From positions 1 through 64,000 of the forward strand of contig NZ_JAFAGS010000154.1 of assembly GCF_019237635.1 (NCBI RefSeq): a stretch of 64,000 bases of DNA. Direction: 5' to 3'. Every line of letters begins with the position of its first letter. Position 1 is the first letter of the stretch. The notes under the pieces are model-generated. The model did not search any database, was not told the DNA's origin, and worked only from the letters and a program-made list of their open reading frames with translations. Shown one piece after another: positions 40,267-51,154 of this stretch. This stretch comes from Pluralibacter sp. (GTDB lineage: Bacteria > Pseudomonadota > Gammaproteobacteria > Enterobacterales > Enterobacteriaceae). The position numbers were made by a program, and so were the translations under genes.

Positions 40267-40704
40267 ATGCCTCAGATTAGCCGTACTGCGCTGGTGCCTT
40301 ATAGCGCGGAGCAAATGTATCAACTCGTGAACGATGTGAAGTCGTATCCTGCCTTTTTACCTGGCTGCACCGGCAGCCGCGTACTGGACGCCGGGCCAAC
40401 GCAAATGACGGCCGCGGTTGACGTCTCGAAGGCGGGCATCAGCAAGACGTTCACGACCCGTAATACCTTAACCAGCAACCAGAGCATTTTAATGCACCTG
40501 GTCGACGGGCCGTTTAAGACGCTGATCGGCGCCTGGAAGTTTACGCCGCTCAGCGCGGATGCCTGCAAAATCGAGTTTCATCTCGACTTTGAGTTCACCA
40601 ATAAGCTGATTGAGCTGGCGTTCGGCAAAATCTTTAAAGAGCTGGCCTCGAACATGGTGCAGGCGTTTACCTCCCGCGCCCGAGAGGTTTACAGTGTCGG
40701 CTAA
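40267..40704 (+). CDS. ratA: Ribosome association toxin RatA
   Basis: START/SRPBCC-fold protein (COQ10 family) reported in E. coli to bind 50S subunits and block 70S formation, and linked to persistence (PasT). 145 residues from ATG 40267 ([20 protein letters not shown]), with GAGTGGGA 6 bases upstream. An in-frame ATG at 40228 would add 13 residues as in older E. coli annotation but lacks a good ribosome site. The 3' end overlaps ratB. Toxicity in its native context is debated. Confidence 0.94.
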   Translation: MPQISRTALVPYSAEQMYQLVNDVKSYPAFLPGCTGSRVLDAGPTQMTAAVDVSKAGISKTFTTRNTLTSNQSILMHLVDGPFKTLIGAWKFTPLSADACKIEFHLDFEFTNKLIELAFGKIFKELASNMVQAFTSRAREVYSVG

Positions 40705-40981
40705 AATCACCGTCGAGGTGGCCTATGCGTTGCCGGAAAAACAGTATCTGCAAAAGGTGACGTTGGACGCGGGAAGTACGGTTGAACAGGCCATTATCGC
40801 CAGTGGATTGCTGACGCTGCGCACCGATATCTCGCTCGACAAGAATAAGGTGGGCATCTATAGCCGACCGGTTAAGTTGCAGGACGAGGTGCAGGACGGC
40901 GACCGGGTGGAAATTTATCGCCCGCTGATTGCCGACCCGAAAGCGCTTCGCCGCCAGCGGGCCGAGAAAACCGGAAAATGA
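40694..40981 (+). CDS. ratB: RnfH/RatB family protein
   Basis: 95-residue ubiquitin-like-fold protein (RnfH family), with [21 protein letters not shown] and [21 protein letters not shown]. The start is GTG 40694 inside the last codons of ratA (11-base overlap), implying coupled translation. It was proposed as antitoxin partner of RatA, but E. coli work did not clearly support this; function is otherwise unknown. Confidence 0.93.
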   Translation: MSAKITVEVAYALPEKQYLQKVTLDAGSTVEQAIIASGLLTLRTDISLDKNKVGIYSRPVKLQDEVQDGDRVEIYRPLIADPKALRRQRAEKTGK

Positions 40982-41009
40982 AAAAAGCGCTCAATGAGCG
41001 CTTTTTTTA
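40978..41009. terminator. Bidirectional terminator between ratB and bamE
   Basis: AAAAAAGCGCTCA / TGAGCGCTTTTTTT with a two-base loop overlaps the ratB stop region and separates it from the convergent bamE. Confidence 0.92.
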
Positions 41010-41023
41010 CATCCGTTGCAGGC

Positions 41024-41365
41024 TTACTGGTTGGTCAGCGCTGGCTTGTTGTCGATATTGGTCAGAACGCCGCTGCTGTTAAAGGTCAGCGTCAGCGTCT
41101 GCTGGGTGACTTTTTCATGACCCGGTTGCTGGCGGAAGACGTAGAACCAGGTGTTGGTACCGAAGGGATCGGACATCATCGGGGTGCCCAGAGCATAGGC
41201 AACCTGCTGTTGCGTCATGCCGACACGAATTTTAGCAACATCGTTTGGCGCCAGATAGTTACCCTGGTTGATGTCAGGACGGTAAACCACTCGTTCCAGA
41301 GTGGAACAGCCTGCGGTCAACATCAGAAGAACCGCTGCGGCAGCAGTCAGCATTTTACAGCGCAT
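41024..41365 (-). CDS. bamE: Outer membrane assembly lipoprotein BamE
   Basis: 113-residue lipoprotein of the BAM complex that inserts beta-barrel proteins into the outer membrane. The signal ends in the lipobox LTAGC (Cys20). The SmpA/OmlA domain shows [28 protein letters not shown] and [10 protein letters not shown]. Single gene convergent with ratB, downstream of recN as in E. coli. Confidence 0.98.
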   Translation of the reverse strand: MRCKMLTAAAAVLLMLTAGCSTLERVVYRPDINQGNYLAPNDVAKIRVGMTQQQVAYALGTPMMSDPFGTNTWFYVFRQQPGHEKVTQQTLTLTFNSSGVLTNIDNKPALTNQ

Positions 41366-41514
41366 AGTGATTTGATTCCTTTTCGGGCCCGAGCAGTACG
41401 CGGCTCATTTGTAATATGCCGATGATAATAGACCTTTCACCACTTTAAAACCTCTGACGTTTGGTCTTACGGCGTTTTTTATCGTTCTCTATGACCCTGT
41501 GTTACCGAAAAAGT

Positions 41515-43176
41515 TTATGCGGCCAGTAACTCTTTCGCGTTCGCCAGCGTATTTCGGGTGACTTCACTACCGCCCAGCAGACGTGCCAACTCCTGCAACC
41601 GGGAGCGTTTATCGAGCGGCTGCATATGCGTTTCGGTCATCTCGCCGTCGGTTTCTTTGCTGACAAAGAAGTGGTGGTGGCCGCAGCCTGCCACCTGCGG
41701 CAGGTGCGTCACGCACATCACCTGCGTTGACTCGCCCAGTTCGCGCAGCAGGCGACCGACCACGGCGGCGGTCGGGCCGCTGATGCCGACATCCACTTCA
41801 TCGAAAATCAGCGCCGGGGTTTCCATTTTACGGGCGGTGATCACTTGAATCGCCAGTGCGATACGGGAAAGCTCGCCGCCGGAGGCGACTTTGGCAATCG
41901 GCTGTAACGGTTGCCCCGGGTTGGTGGTGACGCGAAACTCAATGCGATCCGCCCCTTCGGCCGTCAGGTGGTGTGGTTCAAAGTTGACGTCGATGGTGAA
42001 CAGGCCGTGCGGCATCGACAGTGAGTGCATACTGTCGGTGATAAGCTGCGCCAGCTCTGCGGCGCAGGCATGGCGAGAATCGTGCAACTGTTGCGCGGTT
42101 TCCAGCGCCTGTTGATGGTGCTGCTGTACTGTTACGCTCAGCGTTTCCAGCGTGTCGGCCTGGGAATCGAGCTGTTGCTGCTCATCGAGCAGCGACTGAT
42201 GAAACGCCGGCAGTTCTTCTGGGCTGATGTGATGCTTGCGCGCCAGCGAAATCTGGCGGGAAATACGCTGTTCAAGCTCGTACAGGCGGTTCGGGTCGAG
42301 GTCGAGGCGGTCGCAGTAGTGGCGCAGCTCGTCACTGGCCTCACTCAACTGGATGGCGGCCTCTTCCAGCATATCCAGCACGCCGGAGAGTTTGGTATCC
42401 ATCGCCGCCAGCTCAGTCACCAACTGGCGCGCTGTATAGAGCTGGCTTTGCAGATTGGCGTCTTCGCCATCGGCGAGAAGGGTCAGGGCGTGCTGGCTGG
42501 TGGAGAGCAACTGCCCGCTGTTGGCGAGGCGTTTATACTCTTCGTCGATCTGCTCGAACTCGCCAGGCTGCGGGCTGAACTCGTTAAGCTCTTTTAACTG
42601 GTACTGCAGCAGTTCGGCTCGCGCGGCGCGTTCCTGGCTCAGTTGCTGATGTTGCGCCAGATCGCGACAGCTTTGGTGCCACAGGCGGTAATGTTCCGCC
42701 ATGCGTTGAGTAAGCGCATACTCACCTGCATAGCCATCCAGCAGGGTTTTCTGATGCTCAGGGCGGGTTAACAACTGATGCGCGTGCTGGCCGTGAATCT
42801 GGATGAGCAGTTGCCCAAGCTCGCGCAGCTGGGACAGCGGTACGGCAGTGCCGTTGATGAAACCGCGCGAGCGCCCGTCGCTGCTGATGACCCGGCGAAG
42901 TAAACACTCACGCCCGTCTTCCAGCTGGTTGGCTTCAAGCCAGCGTTGTGCGGCAGGGGTATCTTTCAGCGAGAAGCGGGCGCAGAGATCGGCACGCGTG
43001 GCGCCAGCACGCACCATGTCACCTTCTGCCCGACCGCCAAGGCACAGCCCGAGCGCATCAATGGCAATAGATTTGCCCGCCCCGGTTTCCCCGGTGATGG
43101 CCGTCATACCGCGGTGAAAATCGATTTCCAGCTCACGTACGATTGCAAAATTGCTGATGGTCAGTTGTGCCAGCAT
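41515..43176 (-). CDS. recN: DNA repair protein RecN
   Basis: SMC-like ATPase that holds DNA ends together during double-strand-break repair. 553 residues: Walker [21 protein letters not shown] (near 29), two coiled-coil arms (about 150-370) around a Gln-rich hinge, then the signature [14 protein letters not shown] and Walker [14 protein letters not shown]. The C-terminus ends NAKELLAA; the Ala-Ala end resembles the ClpXP degron of E. coli RecN. SOS-controlled by two LexA boxes upstream. Confidence 0.98.
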   Translation of the reverse strand: MLAQLTISNFAIVRELEIDFHRGMTAITGETGAGKSIAIDALGLCLGGRAEGDMVRAGATRADLCARFSLKDTPAAQRWLEANQLEDGRECLLRRVISSDGRSRGFINGTAVPLSQLRELGQLLIQIHGQHAHQLLTRPEHQKTLLDGYAGEYALTQRMAEHYRLWHQSCRDLAQHQQLSQERAARAELLQYQLKELNEFSPQPGEFEQIDEEYKRLANSGQLLSTSQHALTLLADGEDANLQSQLYTARQLVTELAAMDTKLSGVLDMLEEAAIQLSEASDELRHYCDRLDLDPNRLYELEQRISRQISLARKHHISPEELPAFHQSLLDEQQQLDSQADTLETLSVTVQQHHQQALETAQQLHDSRHACAAELAQLITDSMHSLSMPHGLFTIDVNFEPHHLTAEGADRIEFRVTTNPGQPLQPIAKVASGGELSRIALAIQVITARKMETPALIFDEVDVGISGPTAAVVGRLLRELGESTQVMCVTHLPQVAGCGHHHFFVSKETDGEMTETHMQPLDKRSRLQELARLLGGSEVTRNTLANAKELLAA

Positions 43177-43202
43177 AGTCGTCTTCCTGTATGAAAAACC
43201 AT

Positions 43203-43244
43203 AACTGTATTTGTGTACAGTATAAACTGGTTTTTTATACAGTA
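43203..43244 (-). promoter_or_regulatory. Two LexA boxes upstream of recN
   Basis: Box 1 is AACTGTATTTGTGTACAGTA (43203-43222; CTGT-N8-ACAG). Box 2 at 43225-43244 is AACTGGTTTTTTATACAGTA (CTGG-N8-ACAG). Multiple LexA sites give tight repression and strong SOS induction of recN, as in E. coli. Confidence 0.9.
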
Positions 43245-43261
43245 AAGCGCCATGTCTGAAA

Positions 43262-44140
43262 TCAGAACAATTTTTTCGACCAGCCGAGTTTGGAGCTTAA
43301 TGTGTTGAAATAGCTGTAGTCTTTGGGATGGATCAGGTTGAGGTGGTAGTCGCAGCGGCGGATCAACACATCCTCGCCTTCCTGAATCGGCAGCGCTATC
43401 TGGCTGTCGCAGCTGATCTCAAGGTCGCTGCGGCGATGTGAAAAACGCAGGCGAATGGTGCTGCTGCTGTTAATAACCAGCGGTCTTGCCGAGAGGGTGT
43501 GCGGGAACATCGGCACGAGGGTGATGGCGTCCAGAGACGGCGTCAGAATCGGGCCGCCTGCCGACAGCGAGTAGGCGGTAGAGCCGGTCGGCGTTGAGAT
43601 GATCAGCCCGTCTGAGCGCTGGGAAAAGGCAAACACTTCGTCGATGTAGACTTCAAATTCAATCATATGCGCCACCTTGCCGGGGTGGAGCACCACTTCA
43701 TTGATGGCAGTGCTGATACGCTTCTGGCAGTCCTGCTGGCACACCTGCGCCTCCAGCAGAAAACGTTTTTCCGCGATGTAGTGGCCTTCGAGCACATCCG
43801 CGAGCTGCTGGTGCGCGTTATCCGGGTCGAGATCGGTCAGAAACCCCAGATTGCCGCGGTTGATGCCGATAACCTTAATGTCGTAGCGCGCCAGCGTGCG
43901 CGCGGCGCCGAGCATATTGCCGTCGCCGCCGACCACCACCGCGAGGTCCGCCTGTTGGCCGATCTCCGCCAGCGTGCCGGTCGCGACGTTTTTGAGCTGT
44001 AGCTCATGGGCAATCTGCTGCTCCACCATTACCGTGTAGCCTTTGGAGCACAGCCAGCGATAAAGCATTTCATGTGTGGTGAGCGCGGTAGGGTGACGGG
44101 GATGGCCGACAATACCGATACACTTGAAATGATTGTTCAT
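43262..44140 (-). CDS. nadK: NAD kinase
   Basis: Phosphorylates NAD+ to NADP+ using ATP. 292 residues from ATG 44140 ([17 protein letters not shown]), preceded by GGAGG. The [11 protein letters not shown] motif (near residue 72, with the catalytic Asp) and the nucleotide site [21 protein letters not shown] are present. The upstream in-frame extension is rejected because it lacks family similarity and would run through the divergent grpE promoter. Confidence 0.98.
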   Translation of the reverse strand: MNNHFKCIGIVGHPRHPTALTTHEMLYRWLCSKGYTVMVEQQIAHELQLKNVATGTLAEIGQQADLAVVVGGDGNMLGAARTLARYDIKVIGINRGNLGFLTDLDPDNAHQQLADVLEGHYIAEKRFLLEAQVCQQDCQKRISTAINEVVLHPGKVAHMIEFEVYIDEVFAFSQRSDGLIISTPTGSTAYSLSAGGPILTPSLDAITLVPMFPHTLSARPLVINSSSTIRLRFSHRRSDLEISCDSQIALPIQEGEDVLIRRCDYHLNLIHPKDYSYFNTLSSKLGWSKKLF

Positions 44141-44189
44141 TTTCTGGAGGTCCTTGTGCCGAATGAATGATGACAATGTGGCGGCTTCC

Positions 44190-44218
44190 CTTGAAACCCG
44201 CAAACCGATCCCCATAAT
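44190..44218 (+). promoter_or_regulatory. Sigma-32 heat-shock promoter of grpE
   Basis: CTTGAAA (44190-44196) and CCCCATAAT (44210-44218), 13 bases apart, match the sigma-32 consensus (CTTGAA / CCCCATNT). The start codon of grpE lies 45 bases downstream. The same layout is known for E. coli grpE. Confidence 0.92.
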
Positions 44219-44262
44219 AAGCGAAGTCAGCGAGATGAATACGAAAAAACGCGGAGAAATTC

Positions 44263-44856
44263 ATGAGTAGTAAAGAACAGAAAACGCCTGAGGGGCAAGC
44301 CCCGGAAGAAACTATCAAGGACCAGCACGAAGAGGTTGAGGCGGTAGAGCCTGGAGCTTCTGCTGAGCAGGTGGATCCGCGCGATGAAAAAATTGCGAAT
44401 CTGGAAGCTCAACTCGTTGAGGCCCAGACCCGCGAGCGCGACGGCGTCCTGCGTGTTAAGGCAGAGATGGAAAACCTGCGTCGTCGTACTGAACTGGATG
44501 TCGAAAAGGCGCATAAATTTGCGCTGGAGAAGTTTGTGAACGAGCTTCTGCCGGTTATCGACAGCCTGGATCGCGCACTGGAAGTGGCTGATAAATCAAA
44601 CCCGGACCTGGCGCCGATGGTGGAAGGTATCGAACTGACGCTGAAGTCCATGCTCGACGTAGTTCGTAAGTTTGGCGTGGAGGTGGTCGGCGATATCAAC
44701 GTGCCGATGGACCCGAATGTGCATCAGGCAATCGCGATGGTAGAGTCTGACGAGGTCTCGCCGGGCAATGTCCTGATGGTGATGCAGAAGGGCTATACCC
44801 TGAACGGGCGTACGATTCGCGCCGCGATGGTCTCTGTCGCCAAAGCCAAAGGCTGA
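44263..44856 (+). CDS. grpE: Nucleotide exchange factor GrpE
   Basis: Cytosolic dimer that releases ADP from DnaK in the Hsp70 cycle. 197 residues: a disordered acidic N-terminus (1-38), a long helix with [20 protein letters not shown] and [19 protein letters not shown], and the C-terminal beta wing ([38 protein letters not shown]). Heat-shock regulated by the sigma-32 promoter upstream; divergent from nadK. Confidence 0.99.
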   Translation: MSSKEQKTPEGQAPEETIKDQHEEVEAVEPGASAEQVDPRDEKIANLEAQLVEAQTRERDGVLRVKAEMENLRRRTELDVEKAHKFALEKFVNELLPVIDSLDRALEVADKSNPDLAPMVEGIELTLKSMLDVVRKFGVEVVGDINVPMDPNVHQAIAMVESDEVSPGNVLMVMQKGYTLNGRTIRAAMVSVAKAKG

Positions 44857-44880
44857 CAGGCCTCTGGCCGTATGAACGAA

Positions 44881-44910
44881 CCCTCTCCCGTTCCGGGCGA
44901 GGGTTTTTTG
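44881..44910. terminator. Terminator between grpE and corB
   Basis: CCCTCTCCCG TTCC GGGCGAGGG followed by TTTTTTG, between the convergent grpE and corB genes, directed mainly rightward. Confidence 0.88.
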
Positions 44911-46197
44911 TTATTCCGCCACGCTTTCCCGCAGCGATTTTACCGGCACCACTTTCACTTGCTTAATCATATTCTCCTGTACATCAAGAATATCGATGTC
45001 GTAGTGGTTAATGCGTACGCGTGTGCCGATGGCGGGGATTTCCTCCAGCGCTTCCAGAATGACGCCGTTTATCGTACGGGCGTCATCCTCCGGCAGATGC
45101 CAGTTGAAGGCTTTATTCAGCTCACGCACGTTGGCGCTGCCGTCGATAATCACCGAGCCGTCATTCTGCGGGGTCACTTCTTCCGCCAGCGATGGCGACA
45201 TCGAGGTGGTGAAATCGCCGACGATCTCTTCGAGAATATCTTCAACGGTGACCAACCCCTGAATATCGCCGTATTCATCGACCACCAGGCCGACTTTCTT
45301 TTTGTTGCGCTGGAATTTGACCAACTGCGTGCTGAGCGGCGTCCCCTCGGGCACGAAATAGATTTCGTCCGCGGCGCGCAGCATCACCTCTTTGGTGAAC
45401 TCTTTTTTCTCGGTCATCAGGCGGTAGGCTTCGCGCACGCGCAGCATGCTGATGGCGTCGTCCAGCGAGTCGCGATACAGCACGATGCGGCCATGAGGCG
45501 AGTGCGTCAACTGGCGGACAATCGACTTCCAGTCGTCGTTGATGTCGATCCCGACAATTTCGTTACGCGGCACCATGATGTCGTCGACGCTGACCTTTTC
45601 CAGATCCAGCACCGACAGCAGCATGTCCTGATTGCGCCGTGAGATTTGCGAGCGCGATTCGTTCACGATGGTGCGCAGCTCGTCTTTGCTTAACGCCGCG
45701 CTCATGGTGGTATCGGTCCGGATGCCCATCATGCGCATCAGAATGCGGGTAATGGTGTTAAGCAGCCAGACCAGCGGCATCATCAGCACCTGCAGCGGCG
45801 CCAGCAGGAAACTGCTGGGGTAGGCCACTTTTTCCGGATACAGCGCGGCAATGGTTTTTGGCAGCACTTCGGCAAATATCAGCACGACGAACGTCAGCAC
45901 GCCGGTGGCGATAGCCACGCCCGCATCGCCGTACAGGCGCATCCCGACGATGGTGCCCAGCGCCGAGGCCAGAATATTGACGAGGTTGTTGCCGATAAGC
46001 ACGAGGCTAATGAGGCGGTCAGGCTTGCGCAGCAGCTTTTCGACGCGCTTTGCCGAGCTGTTGCCCTGTTTTGCCATATGACGCAGTCGGTAGCGGTTGA
46101 GCGTCATCATGCCGGTTTCTGAACCGGAGAAATAGGCGGAAATGACCACCATGATGATCAGCGTTACGATCAGCGTAGTGGTAGAGATATGTTCCAA
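44911..46197 (-). CDS. corB: CNNM/CorC-family membrane protein CorB (YfjD)
   Basis: 428-residue inner-membrane protein: a DUF21 (CNNM) domain with about four helices (residues 1-190, including SGSETGMMTLNRYRLRHMA), a CBS pair (about 205-330, VDDIMVPRNEIVGID and VVDEYGDIQGLVTVEDILEE), and a CorC_HlyC transporter-associated domain. CNNM proteins are linked to magnesium and cobalt transport; direction and substrate for this member are not proven. It lies 18 bases downstream of ypjD and is probably co-transcribed with it. Confidence 0.9.
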   Translation of the reverse strand: MEHISTTTLIVTLIIMVVISAYFSGSETGMMTLNRYRLRHMAKQGNSSAKRVEKLLRKPDRLISLVLIGNNLVNILASALGTIVGMRLYGDAGVAIATGVLTFVVLIFAEVLPKTIAALYPEKVAYPSSFLLAPLQVLMMPLVWLLNTITRILMRMMGIRTDTTMSAALSKDELRTIVNESRSQISRRNQDMLLSVLDLEKVSVDDIMVPRNEIVGIDINDDWKSIVRQLTHSPHGRIVLYRDSLDDAISMLRVREAYRLMTEKKEFTKEVMLRAADEIYFVPEGTPLSTQLVKFQRNKKKVGLVVDEYGDIQGLVTVEDILEEIVGDFTTSMSPSLAEEVTPQNDGSVIIDGSANVRELNKAFNWHLPEDDARTINGVILEALEEIPAIGTRVRINHYDIDILDVQENMIKQVKVVPVKSLRESVAE

Positions 46198-46215
46198 CTG
46201 AGATTCCTTTAGTAC

Positions 46216-47007
46216 TTAGCCTACGAACTGCTGCAGGACGCGGCTGCCAAAATAGGCCAGCGTTAGAATGCCGGCGCCCGCCACGTTAAACCAGACTACG
46301 CGGCGTCCGCGCCAGCCTTCATGATAGTGGCCCCATAACAACACGATATAGACAAACCACGCGACAATAGAAAGGACGGCCTTATCGATATTTTCCGTGC
46401 TGAACAGGTTATGCATATAAAACAGGCCGGTACACAGCGTCAGCGTCAGCAGCACGACGCCGACCTGGGTGATATGAAACATCTTGCGTTCAATGCTCAT
46501 CAGCGGCGGCATTTCACTGCTGAAGGCCAGCTTTTTGTTTTTCAACTGATAGTCTATCCACGCCAGCTGCAGCGCATAGAGCGCGGCGATGATAAGCGTT
46601 GCGTAGGCGAAGAGCGACAGGCCGATATGCACCATCATGCCGGGCGTGGCCTCAAGATGAGTGATGAACTCATTGGGCATAAAGGTGGCCAGCGCCAGGT
46701 TTATCAACGCAAAGGCATAGACAATCGGCAGCAGCAGCCAGCCGCGGTTGCGTGACGCCACGATAGTCATCACCGTACAAATCATCAGACTGACCAGCGA
46801 GCCGACGTTGAGCAGGCTCAGATTTTGTCCGTTTTCACCGCCAGGCAGGATACGCGCTTCCAGCGCGAAGGCGTGGCAGATAAGCGCGATAACGGCGGAT
46901 AAAATCGCCATGCGCCGCCAGCCGCTGTTTTTTTGCAGCAGGCCGGGAATGATCAGCGCAAGGCTGATGGAGTAGGCGACAAGCGCGAGCAGTGCAAAAA
47001 CAGGCAT
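46216..47007 (-). CDS. ypjD: Cytochrome c assembly (CcsA-like) membrane protein YpjD
   Basis: 263-residue protein with eight predicted helices and the heme-handling CcmC/CcsA family features: HIGLSLFAYATLIIAALYAL, and in the C-terminal half SIVAWFVYIVLLWGHYHEGWRGRR with conserved His. Its role in enterobacteria is not established; a part in magnesium homeostasis with CorB has been suggested from gene pairing. It is divergent from ffh. Confidence 0.88.
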   Translation of the reverse strand: MPVFALLALVAYSISLALIIPGLLQKNSGWRRMAILSAVIALICHAFALEARILPGGENGQNLSLLNVGSLVSLMICTVMTIVASRNRGWLLLPIVYAFALINLALATFMPNEFITHLEATPGMMVHIGLSLFAYATLIIAALYALQLAWIDYQLKNKKLAFSSEMPPLMSIERKMFHITQVGVVLLTLTLCTGLFYMHNLFSTENIDKAVLSIVAWFVYIVLLWGHYHEGWRGRRVVWFNVAGAGILTLAYFGSRVLQQFVG

Positions 47008-47171
47008 AAAGATGTCGACGTCGGCGTGTGATGAAAGAGAATCAGTATAACGTTACGTGACGTCTGCTCCAACCGTTGCATCACAACTCGCGCGGTGTCG
47101 TGTTATACTGCGGCAAATTTCTGTCTATGTGTCGCGATGGCGACCACCGTTTCCACCTCAGGCGAGAGACA

Positions 47172-48533
47172 ATGTTTGATAATTTAACCGATCGTTTATC
47201 GCGTACGCTGCGCAACATCAGCGGCCGTGGACGCCTTACTGAAGAAAACGTTAAAGAAACGCTGCGCGAAGTGCGCATGGCGCTGCTGGAGGCCGATGTC
47301 GCCCTGCCGGTAGTGCGCGAGTTCATCAACCGCGTAAAAGAGAAAGCGGTTGGTCATGAAGTCAATAAGAGCCTGACCCCGGGTCAGGAGTTCGTCAAAA
47401 TCGTCCGCAACGAGCTGGTGGCGGCGATGGGCGAAGAGAACCAGAGCCTGAACCTGGCCGCGCAACCGCCAGCCGTCGTGCTGATGGCGGGCTTGCAGGG
47501 CGCGGGTAAAACCACAAGCGTCGGTAAGCTCGGTAAATTCCTGCGCGAAAAGCACAAGAAGAAGGTGCTGGTGGTGTCCGCCGACGTGTATCGCCCGGCG
47601 GCGATCAAACAGCTGGAAACGCTGGCGCAGCAGGTCGGTGTTGATTTCTTCCCGTCCGACGTCGCGCAAAAGCCTGTCGACATCGTTAACGCGGCGCTGA
47701 AAGAAGCGAAGCTCAAATTCTACGACGTGCTACTGGTGGATACCGCTGGTCGTCTGCACGTTGACGAAGCGATGATGGACGAAATCAAACAGGTTCATGC
47801 GTCTATTAATCCGGTAGAGACCCTGTTTGTCGTCGACGCCATGACCGGCCAGGATGCGGCGAATACTGCGAAAGCCTTTAACGAAGCGCTGCCGCTCACC
47901 GGCGTGGTGCTGACGAAGGTCGACGGCGACGCCCGCGGCGGCGCGGCGCTCTCCATTCGTCATATCACCGGTAAGCCGATTAAATTCCTCGGCGTCGGTG
48001 AGAAAACCGAAGCGCTGGAGCCGTTCCACCCGGATCGTATCGCCTCCCGTATTCTCGGCATGGGCGACGTGCTGTCGCTGATCGAAGATATCGAAAGCAA
48101 GGTGGACCGCGCGCAGGCGGAAAAACTGGCGTCTAAACTGAAGAAGGGCGACGGTTTTGACCTGACCGACTTCCTGGAGCAGCTCCGCCAGATGAAAAAC
48201 ATGGGCGGCATGGCGAGCCTGATGGGCAAATTGCCTGGCATGGGCCAGATCCCCGATAACGTCAAAGCGCAGATGGATGACAAAGTGCTGGTGCGCATGG
48301 AGGCCATCATTAACTCGATGACCCTCAAAGAGCGCGCGAATCCGGACATCATCAAAGGCTCCCGCAAACGCCGTATTGCCGCCGGTTGCGGCATGCAGGT
48401 ACAGGACGTTAACCGTCTTCTGAAGCAGTTCGACGACATGCAGCGCATGATGAAGAAAATGAAGAAGGGCGGCCTGGCGAAAATGATGCGCGGAATGAAA
48501 GGGATGATGCCGCCGGGCTTTCCGGGCCGCTAA
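47172..48533 (+). CDS. ffh: Signal recognition particle protein Ffh
   Basis: GTPase that with 4.5S RNA targets nascent inner-membrane proteins to FtsY. 453 residues: N domain (1-85), G domain with GLQGAGKTTSVGKLGKFL (near 100), DTAGRLHVDE and TKVDGDARGG, and the Met-rich M domain (about 300-453) ending MKGMMPPGFPGR. The start is ATG 47172 (MFDNLTDRLSRT), preceded by GCGAGAGA; the frame is open upstream but without family similarity. Confidence 0.99.
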   Translation: MFDNLTDRLSRTLRNISGRGRLTEENVKETLREVRMALLEADVALPVVREFINRVKEKAVGHEVNKSLTPGQEFVKIVRNELVAAMGEENQSLNLAAQPPAVVLMAGLQGAGKTTSVGKLGKFLREKHKKKVLVVSADVYRPAAIKQLETLAQQVGVDFFPSDVAQKPVDIVNAALKEAKLKFYDVLLVDTAGRLHVDEAMMDEIKQVHASINPVETLFVVDAMTGQDAANTAKAFNEALPLTGVVLTKVDGDARGGAALSIRHITGKPIKFLGVGEKTEALEPFHPDRIASRILGMGDVLSLIEDIESKVDRAQAEKLASKLKKGDGFDLTDFLEQLRQMKNMGGMASLMGKLPGMGQIPDNVKAQMDDKVLVRMEAIINSMTLKERANPDIIKGSRKRRIAAGCGMQVQDVNRLLKQFDDMQRMMKKMKKGGLAKMMRGMKGMMPPGFPGR

Positions 48534-48570
48534 TCGCTTTAGAGATTGCAATTCGTACGAAAATGAGTAA

Positions 48571-48897
<327 letters not shown>

Positions 48898-48915
48898 TCT
48901 GTCACGGTGGTCATG

Positions 48916-49464
48916 ATGAGCAAGCAAGACGCCGCGAAAGCGCCCGTTGAACCGATTGTTCTCGGAAAAATGGGTTCTTGCTACGGTATCCGTGGTTGGC
49001 TCAGAGTGTTTTCCTCCACCGAAGACGCCGAAAGCATTTTTGACTATCAGCCCTGGTTTATCCAGAAGGCGGGTCAGTGGCAGGCTGTCGAGCTGGAAGG
49101 CTGGCGCCACCACAATCAGGACATCATTATCAAGCTGAAAGGCGTTGACGATCGTGATGCCGCGAATCTGCTGACGAATTGCGAAATCGTCGTGGATTCT
49201 TCGCAGTTGCCGGCGCTGGAAGAGGGTGACTACTACTGGAAAGACCTGATGGGCTGCCAGGTAGTGACCACAGAAGGCTATGACCTCGGTAAAGTCATCG
49301 ACATGATGGAAACCGGGTCAAATGACGTTCTCGTCATCAAAGCAAACCTGAAAGATGCGTTTGGTATCAAGGAGCGGTTAGTTCCGTTCCTCGATGGGCA
49401 GGTTATCAAGAAAGTCGATCTCACTACGCGTACTATCGAAGTAGATTGGGATCCTGGTTTTTAA
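48916..49464 (+). CDS. rimM: Ribosome maturation factor RimM
   Basis: 182-residue factor that assists assembly of the 30S head via S19. It has an N-terminal beta-barrel ([20 protein letters not shown]) and a C-terminal PRC barrel ([20 protein letters not shown]). ATG 48916 (MSKQDAAK) is chosen by match to E. coli; GTG 48907 and ATG 48913 are in frame but poorly spaced from the CGGTGG site. Second gene of the operon. Confidence 0.97.
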   Translation: MSKQDAAKAPVEPIVLGKMGSCYGIRGWLRVFSSTEDAESIFDYQPWFIQKAGQWQAVELEGWRHHNQDIIIKLKGVDDRDAANLLTNCEIVVDSSQLPALEEGDYYWKDLMGCQVVTTEGYDLGKVIDMMETGSNDVLVIKANLKDAFGIKERLVPFLDGQVIKKVDLTTRTIEVDWDPGF

Positions 49465-49509
49465 AACCTCCGGATTAACGGTAAAAGACGGCACTATGGG
49501 GATTGGCTT

Positions 49510-50277
49510 GTGTTTATTGGTGTAGTTAGCCTGTTTCCTGAAATGTTTCGCGCAATTACCGACTACGGGGTAACTGGCCGGGCAGTAAAAAATGGCCTGC
49601 TGAGCATCCAAAGCTGGAGTCCTCGCGACTTCGCGCATGACCGGCACCGTACCGTGGACTCCCGTCCTTACGGCGGCGGACCGGGGATGTTAATGATGGT
49701 GCAACCCTTACGGGATGCCATTCATGCAGCAAAAGCCGCGGCAGGTGAAGGTGCGAAGGTGATTTATCTTTCACCTCAGGGACGCAAGCTTGATCAAGCG
49801 GGCGTCAGCGAACTGGCTACCAGTCAGAAACTGATTCTGGTGTGCGGTCGCTACGAAGGGATAGATGAGCGCGTAATTCAGACCGAGATTGACGAAGAAT
49901 GGTCTATCGGCGATTACGTTCTCAGCGGTGGAGAGTTACCGGCAATGACGCTGATTGACTCCGTCGCCCGGTTTATTCCGGGTGTGCTGGGCCATGAAGC
50001 CTCTGCAACGGAAGATTCCTTTGCAGATGGGTTGCTGGACTGTCCGCACTATACTCGCCCTGAAGTGTTGGAAGGCATGGAGGTTCCGGCAGTGTTACTG
50101 TCAGGCAACCATGCTGAGATACACCGCTGGCGCCTGAAGCAGTCGCTGGGCCGTACCTGGCTGAGAAGACCTGAACTTCTGGAAAACCTGGCTCTGACTG
50201 AAGAGCAATCGAGGTTGCTGGGCGAGTTCAAAACTGAACACGCGTCGCAGCAACATAAACATGATGGGATGGCTTAA
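49510..50277 (+). CDS. trmD: tRNA (guanine(37)-N1)-methyltransferase
   Basis: Makes m1G37 in tRNAs reading CNN codons and prevents +1 frameshifting. 255 residues with the SPOUT trefoil-knot core: [35 protein letters not shown] and [18 protein letters not shown]. The frame begins at GTG 49510 ([13 protein letters not shown]); the ATG at 49496 used by analogy to E. coli (MWIGII) is out of frame, so the N-terminal five residues differ from E. coli. Confidence 0.97.
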   Translation: MFIGVVSLFPEMFRAITDYGVTGRAVKNGLLSIQSWSPRDFAHDRHRTVDSRPYGGGPGMLMMVQPLRDAIHAAKAAAGEGAKVIYLSPQGRKLDQAGVSELATSQKLILVCGRYEGIDERVIQTEIDEEWSIGDYVLSGGELPAMTLIDSVARFIPGVLGHEASATEDSFADGLLDCPHYTRPEVLEGMEVPAVLLSGNHAEIHRWRLKQSLGRTWLRRPELLENLALTEEQSRLLGEFKTEHASQQHKHDGMA

Positions 50278-50314
50278 GGCCCCCAATATCAGTTTACCCA
50301 GGATAAGAGATTAA

Positions 50315-50665
<351 letters not shown>

Positions 50666-50703
50666 GATCGCTTTCACGCTACATCCAAAGCGTGTTAGAA
50701 AAC

Positions 50704-50735
50704 AAGGGGTTAGCGATATGCTAACCCCTTTTTTC
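50704..50735 (+). terminator. rplS terminator at the prophage junction
   Basis: AAGGGGTTAGC GATAT GCTAACCCCTT followed by TTTTCG. The perfect 11-base stem ends the rplS operon; integrase arm-like repeats begin only 7 bases later, so the prophage attachment core probably lies in or beside this hairpin. Confidence 0.9.
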
Positions 50736-50741
50736 GTGTTG

Positions 50742-50782
50742 ATGTCCACGAAATGTCCACACAGAAATGTTTTATGTCCACC
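50742..50782. other. Integrase arm-like direct repeats (att arm)
   Basis: ATGTCCACG (50742), ATGTCCACA (50753) and ATGTCCACC (50774) are three direct repeats; the reverse complement TGTGGACAT fits the P2 integrase arm-site consensus (TGTGGACA). They mark this as the P' (or P) arm of an attachment site at the ogr end of the prophage. Confidence 0.7.
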
Positions 50783-50808
50783 AGTGGCCACAGATAGCAG
50801 ATAATAAA

Positions 50809-50830
50809 AAACCTGCCGAAGCAGGTTTAG
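50809..50830 (-). terminator. ogr terminator
   Basis: On the minus strand AAACCTGC TTCG GCAGGTTT is followed by TTTATTA; it overlaps the ogr stop codon and insulates the prophage late transcript from the host junction. Confidence 0.88.
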
Positions 50831-51045
50831 AGCCAAAGCTGATGTTGCTGATGTCTGGTTGGGTGGGGTGGTGCCGGTTCAATCTCTCCGGGCTTCACAA
50901 TGAATCGTGCGAGTGTCTCGTGGGTCACAAATGTGCATCCACAGTTGATATTCTGGCATTGGTGATAACGTTCTTTTGTTTCCATACTCAGGTACCGGCT
51001 TGACCTTGCGTGAGCTGCATCCTGACATAGTGGACAGTGCATCAT
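50827..51045 (-). CDS. ogr: Late-gene transcription activator Ogr/Delta family
   Basis: 72-residue zinc-finger protein that contacts RNA polymerase alpha and activates the P2 late promoters. Zinc ligands Cys4, Cys7, Cys30 and Cys35 are seen in MMHCPLCQDAAHARSS and YHQCQNINCGC. A GGGGGAAGAG site precedes the ATG. Its place at the attachment end next to gene D is the same as in P2. Confidence 0.95.
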   Translation of the reverse strand: MMHCPLCQDAAHARSSRYLSMETKERYHQCQNINCGCTFVTHETLARFIVKPGEIEPAPPHPTRHQQHQLWL

Positions 51046-51154
51046 AATCTCTTCCCCCTCTGCTGGCTTGAGGGAATAATAAACTCAAAACTTACATTTG
51101 CAAGTTTGGTGTGCATTTTTAATGCTGAGTTCGCAGATTCATTTGTTGTCTCTT

